The notes under the pieces: model-generated
Told to the model about the DNA's origin: nothing
Seen by the model: the letters and a program-made list of their open reading frames with translations, nothing else
The model's database searches: none
Program-made: the position numbers and the translations under genes
Part shown: positions 60,706 through 64,000 of the stretch, in pieces
Layout: each line of letters opens with the position of its first letter
Numbering within the stretch: the stretch's first letter is position 1
Assembly: GCA_030844895.1 (NCBI GenBank)
Contig: CM061233.1
Coordinates: 65,215,656 to 65,279,655, forward strand
Reading direction: 5' to 3'
Source: Ambrosia x helenae
Taxonomy: Eukaryota; Streptophyta; Magnoliopsida; Asterales; Asteraceae
Length of the DNA stretch: 64,000 nt

Positions 60706-61001
60706 CCTTCAGCTGATGACGATATCGCGGGTCTGGCACATGGCGAACAACATGTAAATGATGATGGACCAAATGATGTGAACACAGCTGAAACGGCCCC
60801 CGGCGTGAACGTGTTGGATGACACGAAACCTAAAGATGGATGTGGAGACGAAATGATGCATGATGACATAGTAGTGCAAGATAGAACAGTGGGTACTACT
60901 GATGATTTTGTTTATGATGGTCCAACGTGGAGTGTTGGATTGACACAGATGGATGATAATGAGAAAGCAACACCAACAGGTTTGATTTTTACTAGTTGTA
61001 G

Positions 61002-64000
61002 TGTCACACCACGACAATGGCGGAAACACGTGGCGCGACGGTTCAAAAGCATAAAGTCAAGGTTATTGCTAAACACAAGTAATTTAAGAAAATGGGTCAT
61101 TTATTATGACGTAAAATCTGTTTCAAACATTACACAAAAGTAAATTGTTTTTAAGTTAATCATAGAGGTTTCTCATATATATCCCAAATGCCTTGGGAAA
61201 TAAAAGTGAAACCCCGCAAAAGTTTGACGCCGCATTGGAGGATTCCTTGACCCAGCTTGCCCGGTGCTCCTTCATCTAGTTACCTGAAAGATATGTTTAA
61301 AAGTTTCGTCAATATAAAATATATTGGTGAGTTCACAGGTTTTTAGTTTCCAAAACTTGGTTACTTAAGAAATACCATGTTATGACAATGTATAGGAGTT
61401 GCAAATTCCTATAACTCTACTTGAGACTATAATCAAACCAAGACGTATAAATAAATATGCCCCGCTCCAAGTCGTTACTCGGTTTCCCACGACTTAAGTT
61501 CAGAATATATGCACCCCAGGCATAACCTAATGCATAATCGACGCTATCGATTAGGGGTGGGCCTTGTCAGGCACCAATAGTACTATTCAATATTCCTCCG
61601 GTTTCATTTCCCTGAATAAATGATTATAGAGGCGAGGACTCAACCCCGAGTGGCGGTCACACCTCAAGTAATAAATCCGTCAAACATTTTCCCTAACATA
61701 TCTTTCCCCCGGAAAACGTAAAAATAGTTTAAAATGGGGCCGTGAAACTCACCTGAAACTCCGTCTGGATTACTAGGCGGATAGCAAAGATGGTCTCGCA
61801 CCTACAAACGTCCTAGACGTATAAGTCACTATTCCTATAGTGCATGTGCCTTGGCAAGTTGTACACCCAACTCCCGACCACGAGTTATTCCAAATCCCGT
61901 TTAATTAAGCGCGTATCCTAGGTTTCGTTGGCGTTACATTACCCTTTGTGTTACAAGTTATATATTACTCTTGTTAATATTTCCTTAACTTGTATCTTAT
62001 TATCATCGGCTCGACGTCACTTAACATATAATTATTTTCCCATTTAAATAATTATACTTAAGATCGCATCGCTCGATATAATATATATTTCAACACTCGA
62101 CCCGACTCACTTTGCCGCACATTTGTTTTCCCATTTAAACAAATATACTAAGATCTTGTCGTTCGATTGTATATTCTTAACGTCCGATTCAACTCACCAT
62201 ACCGTATATTTAATTTCCCATTCAAATAAATATACTAGGATCTCGTTGGTACGGCATACACATATATATATCTTTGTCTTCTCGTCGCGGCTTTCCTTCC
62301 CACATATCTACTTTCCCATTAAGTAGATATACTAGAATTTTGCCGAGACGAGCGTACATATATATATATTTGTGTAATTTCCTTGTTAAGTATATACGTT
62401 TGTTTAACGTCTTACTTGTTTATGTCATGTGTTTTCTCCCACGAATAATTCCTCCAACACTTAGGAAAGTGTTTATTAGTTTTCACCCATAATGTATATA
62501 TATTTTACTTCTTAAAATATATATTTTTCTTATCTTGCCGCAATGGCATTTTTCTCATGATTTGTCCGTGTACGGTTCGTTAACGCGTCTTGGTTCGATA
62601 TCTTAACTCGATTAGTTAATTTTTCCAAGTTTTTCCCAACATGTATTTTATAGAAATATTATCCATATTTCTTCCTCTTTTCACATGTTACTTGGATGGT
62701 TTAAAATACTTATGTATTTTTAACCCAACTTGTTAACTTAACTACAAAAATGTTTCCAACACTTTTATATTCCCATTTATATAAAAGTATTCATCTTTGT
62801 ATAAGTTTCTCAAGTTTGTTTAATATTTTTATAAAATCTCTATTTTATAAAAATCCTTATGTTAAAACCCTCTATATTTTTATAACTTTCAAAAATACAC
62901 TTTTATACAAAATACCCAAGTATATCTACTAGTATTTACCAAAACCATCCTTAGAACTTTATTACTTACATTTTTGACACCAAACTTTCCATACTTGCAT
63001 TTTTGGACTAATAGTTTCTAAAATATCCATTTTAGTCCTCTAACTTTCAAAGTTACAATATTAGTCCCTTAACTTTCAAAAGTTGCATTTTTCCACTCTA
63101 ACTTCCAAAGTTAACATTTTTCACTCAAAATAGTAGACTTTGAAGATTCAACTTTTTATTGGTAGGTTATTTTTGTATCAAAACACTTTTGTTAGTCTTG
63201 TATTCCATATGGAAGACTACTTATATGTGTGTTTTATGTATTTGTCCACTTTAACAAAATATCATTCATCTAAGTAGGCTAACTTTAATTTTTCATCTTC
63301 TTTATTTATGAACTTCTAACATGTTTTACCACATATTATAACTTAGATGATCATAATAAGATGATTTAAAGTTACTTTTAACATATTCAAGTTCATTCCA
63401 CAATTTTAACCAAAACATCATCCTACTTAGTTTTAAATGCAAACTTTACATATTTTCAAGATTAATACATCATCATTATCAAATCCATGGTTTATTTTCA
63501 TATCTTTAATCATTCATTTTACACATGTAAAACCTATTAAAGATTATGTTCAAAACCACCTTTTAAACCCTTCATGTACAACTTGCTTCTAAGAACACAT
63601 ACATGAATAATAATAATCAAAAACAAGGTTAAGAAGCTTACTACTAGCACAAGGCTAGGGAAGACAAAACCTTTGATTTTGAGAGGGGTTTAGTGTGTTC
63701 TTCCTTAGTGGTTAAGCTCCAAGCTTGAAACACACAATAGGGGTTTGGATGATGGATTGTTTTAAGTGTTTTGGAGATGTAAAAACTTGTAAGAATGAGG
63801 TATGGGGATGGTAGGAAACCCACGGCCAAAAGAAAGGAAGAAGAAGAGTTGTTTTGCTTTGTTATTCAACTTCCTAACACATGTTATTTATAATCTTATC
63901 ACATGTAATCATGCTAAAGATTCAAGAGATCTTATGGAGGATTGAGTTGTGTACTTGGGATATTTTGAAAGATTTGATATGTGTGTGTGTAGATGATGCC
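61002..64000 (-). mobile_element. Partial long LTR of another Tekay-like element, runs off window
   Basis: The sequence changes at TGTCACACCACGACAATGGCGG, an LTR end like those at 32228 and 41071. The block 'tttcccccggaaaa...aaaatggggccgtgaaactcacc' at 61,700-61,752 matches the same block in the other long LTRs. No second LTR end appears before 64,000, so the LTR is at least 3 kb or the element continues. A low-complexity 'actttcaaaagtt' series lies at 63,050-63,120. Strand is inferred from likeness to the other LTRs. Confidence 0.75.

Larger units (their letters stand above)
48929..60979 (+). pseudogene. Second mobile-domain (Ulp1-associated) gene, split by LTR elements
   Basis: Inferred exons before the break: 48929-48987 (Arg-rich start), 49299-49330, 49424-49563, 49648-49707, 49793-49853, 49934-49981. 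A 7.8-kb LARD then lies within the next intron. Exons resume at about 57855-57894, 57938-58010, 58108-58839, 58942-59130, 59217-59565, 59641-59767, 59850-60086, 60201-60290, 60418-60600 and 60713-60979. The core exon has MGFGWLLQFRMDGVPLK, KLLGIPSRG and IDCHKQG, then GPLATLT and LLYVDRATCLGLD, matching the domain N-terminal to plant transposon Ulp1 proteases and the first gene here. Lys/Arg-rich tails suggest nuclear location. A frameshift near 58,605 and a TAA at 59547-59549 break it. The protease end would lie beyond the LTR at 61002 and is not seen. Introns carry TTAACATGTGTTAA palindromes. Confidence 0.75.

Overview
This window looks like nuclear DNA from a flowering plant. It is AT-rich, has spliced genes with plant-type GT..AG introns, and is built almost wholly of nested plant transposable elements: Ty3/gypsy chromovirus LTR elements, Helitrons, hAT and Tourist-like MITEs, tRNA-derived SINEs, a LINE fragment, and MULE-type genes. 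The Tekay/Del-like chromovirus and the Helitron ends suggest a eudicot, perhaps Asteraceae; the family is a recollection, not something the sequence proves. I see no ordinary intact host gene. Every recognisable coding region is transposon-derived, and nearly all are broken.

Layout. 1-5,700: small insertions with clean target duplications (5'-truncated LINE 933-1508, hAT 1759-2232, a SINE duplicated in tandem 2389-3041, Tourist-like MITE 3979-4079, Helitron 3' end at 4783). 5,718-15,000: a gene block carrying a decayed Ulp1/SENP-type protease gene with an N-terminal plant-mobile-domain-like region (+), two small unknown genes, and a decayed FAR1/MULE transposase gene (-). All its introns and spacers, but not its exons, carry about 40 copies of a TAAAACGCATTT-like motif, usually in groups spaced 20-23 bp. 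15,001-18,620: Helitron 3' end, SINE, and a truncated gypsy LTR. About 18,870-28,638: a minus-strand Helitron-derived region with an RPA70-like OB-fold gene, a 6-kb satellite-like array with a 624-bp TRIM inside it, and a fragment resembling a Dicer-like helicase. 28,639-32,227: Helitron end, SINE, and a three-copy 280-bp tandem repeat.

32,228-43,996: a full-length but degenerate Tekay-like gypsy element (-) with 2.9-kb LTRs. 44,124-48,075: nested Helitrons, a long-TIR MITE and SINE remnants. 48,929-60,979: a second gene of the mobile-domain family (+), split in one intron by a very young non-coding LTR element (LARD, 49,998-57,807, near-identical LTRs and perfect TSD) and cut downstream by another LTR that runs off the window (61,002-64,000). 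Its introns carry a different recurring palindrome, TTAACATGTGTTAA.

How it fits together: the first gene block reads as a MULE-like transposon pairing a transposase with a Ulp1-like passenger, as known for Kaonashi-type MULEs. The intron-confined, helically spaced motif array is the signal that known features explain least.
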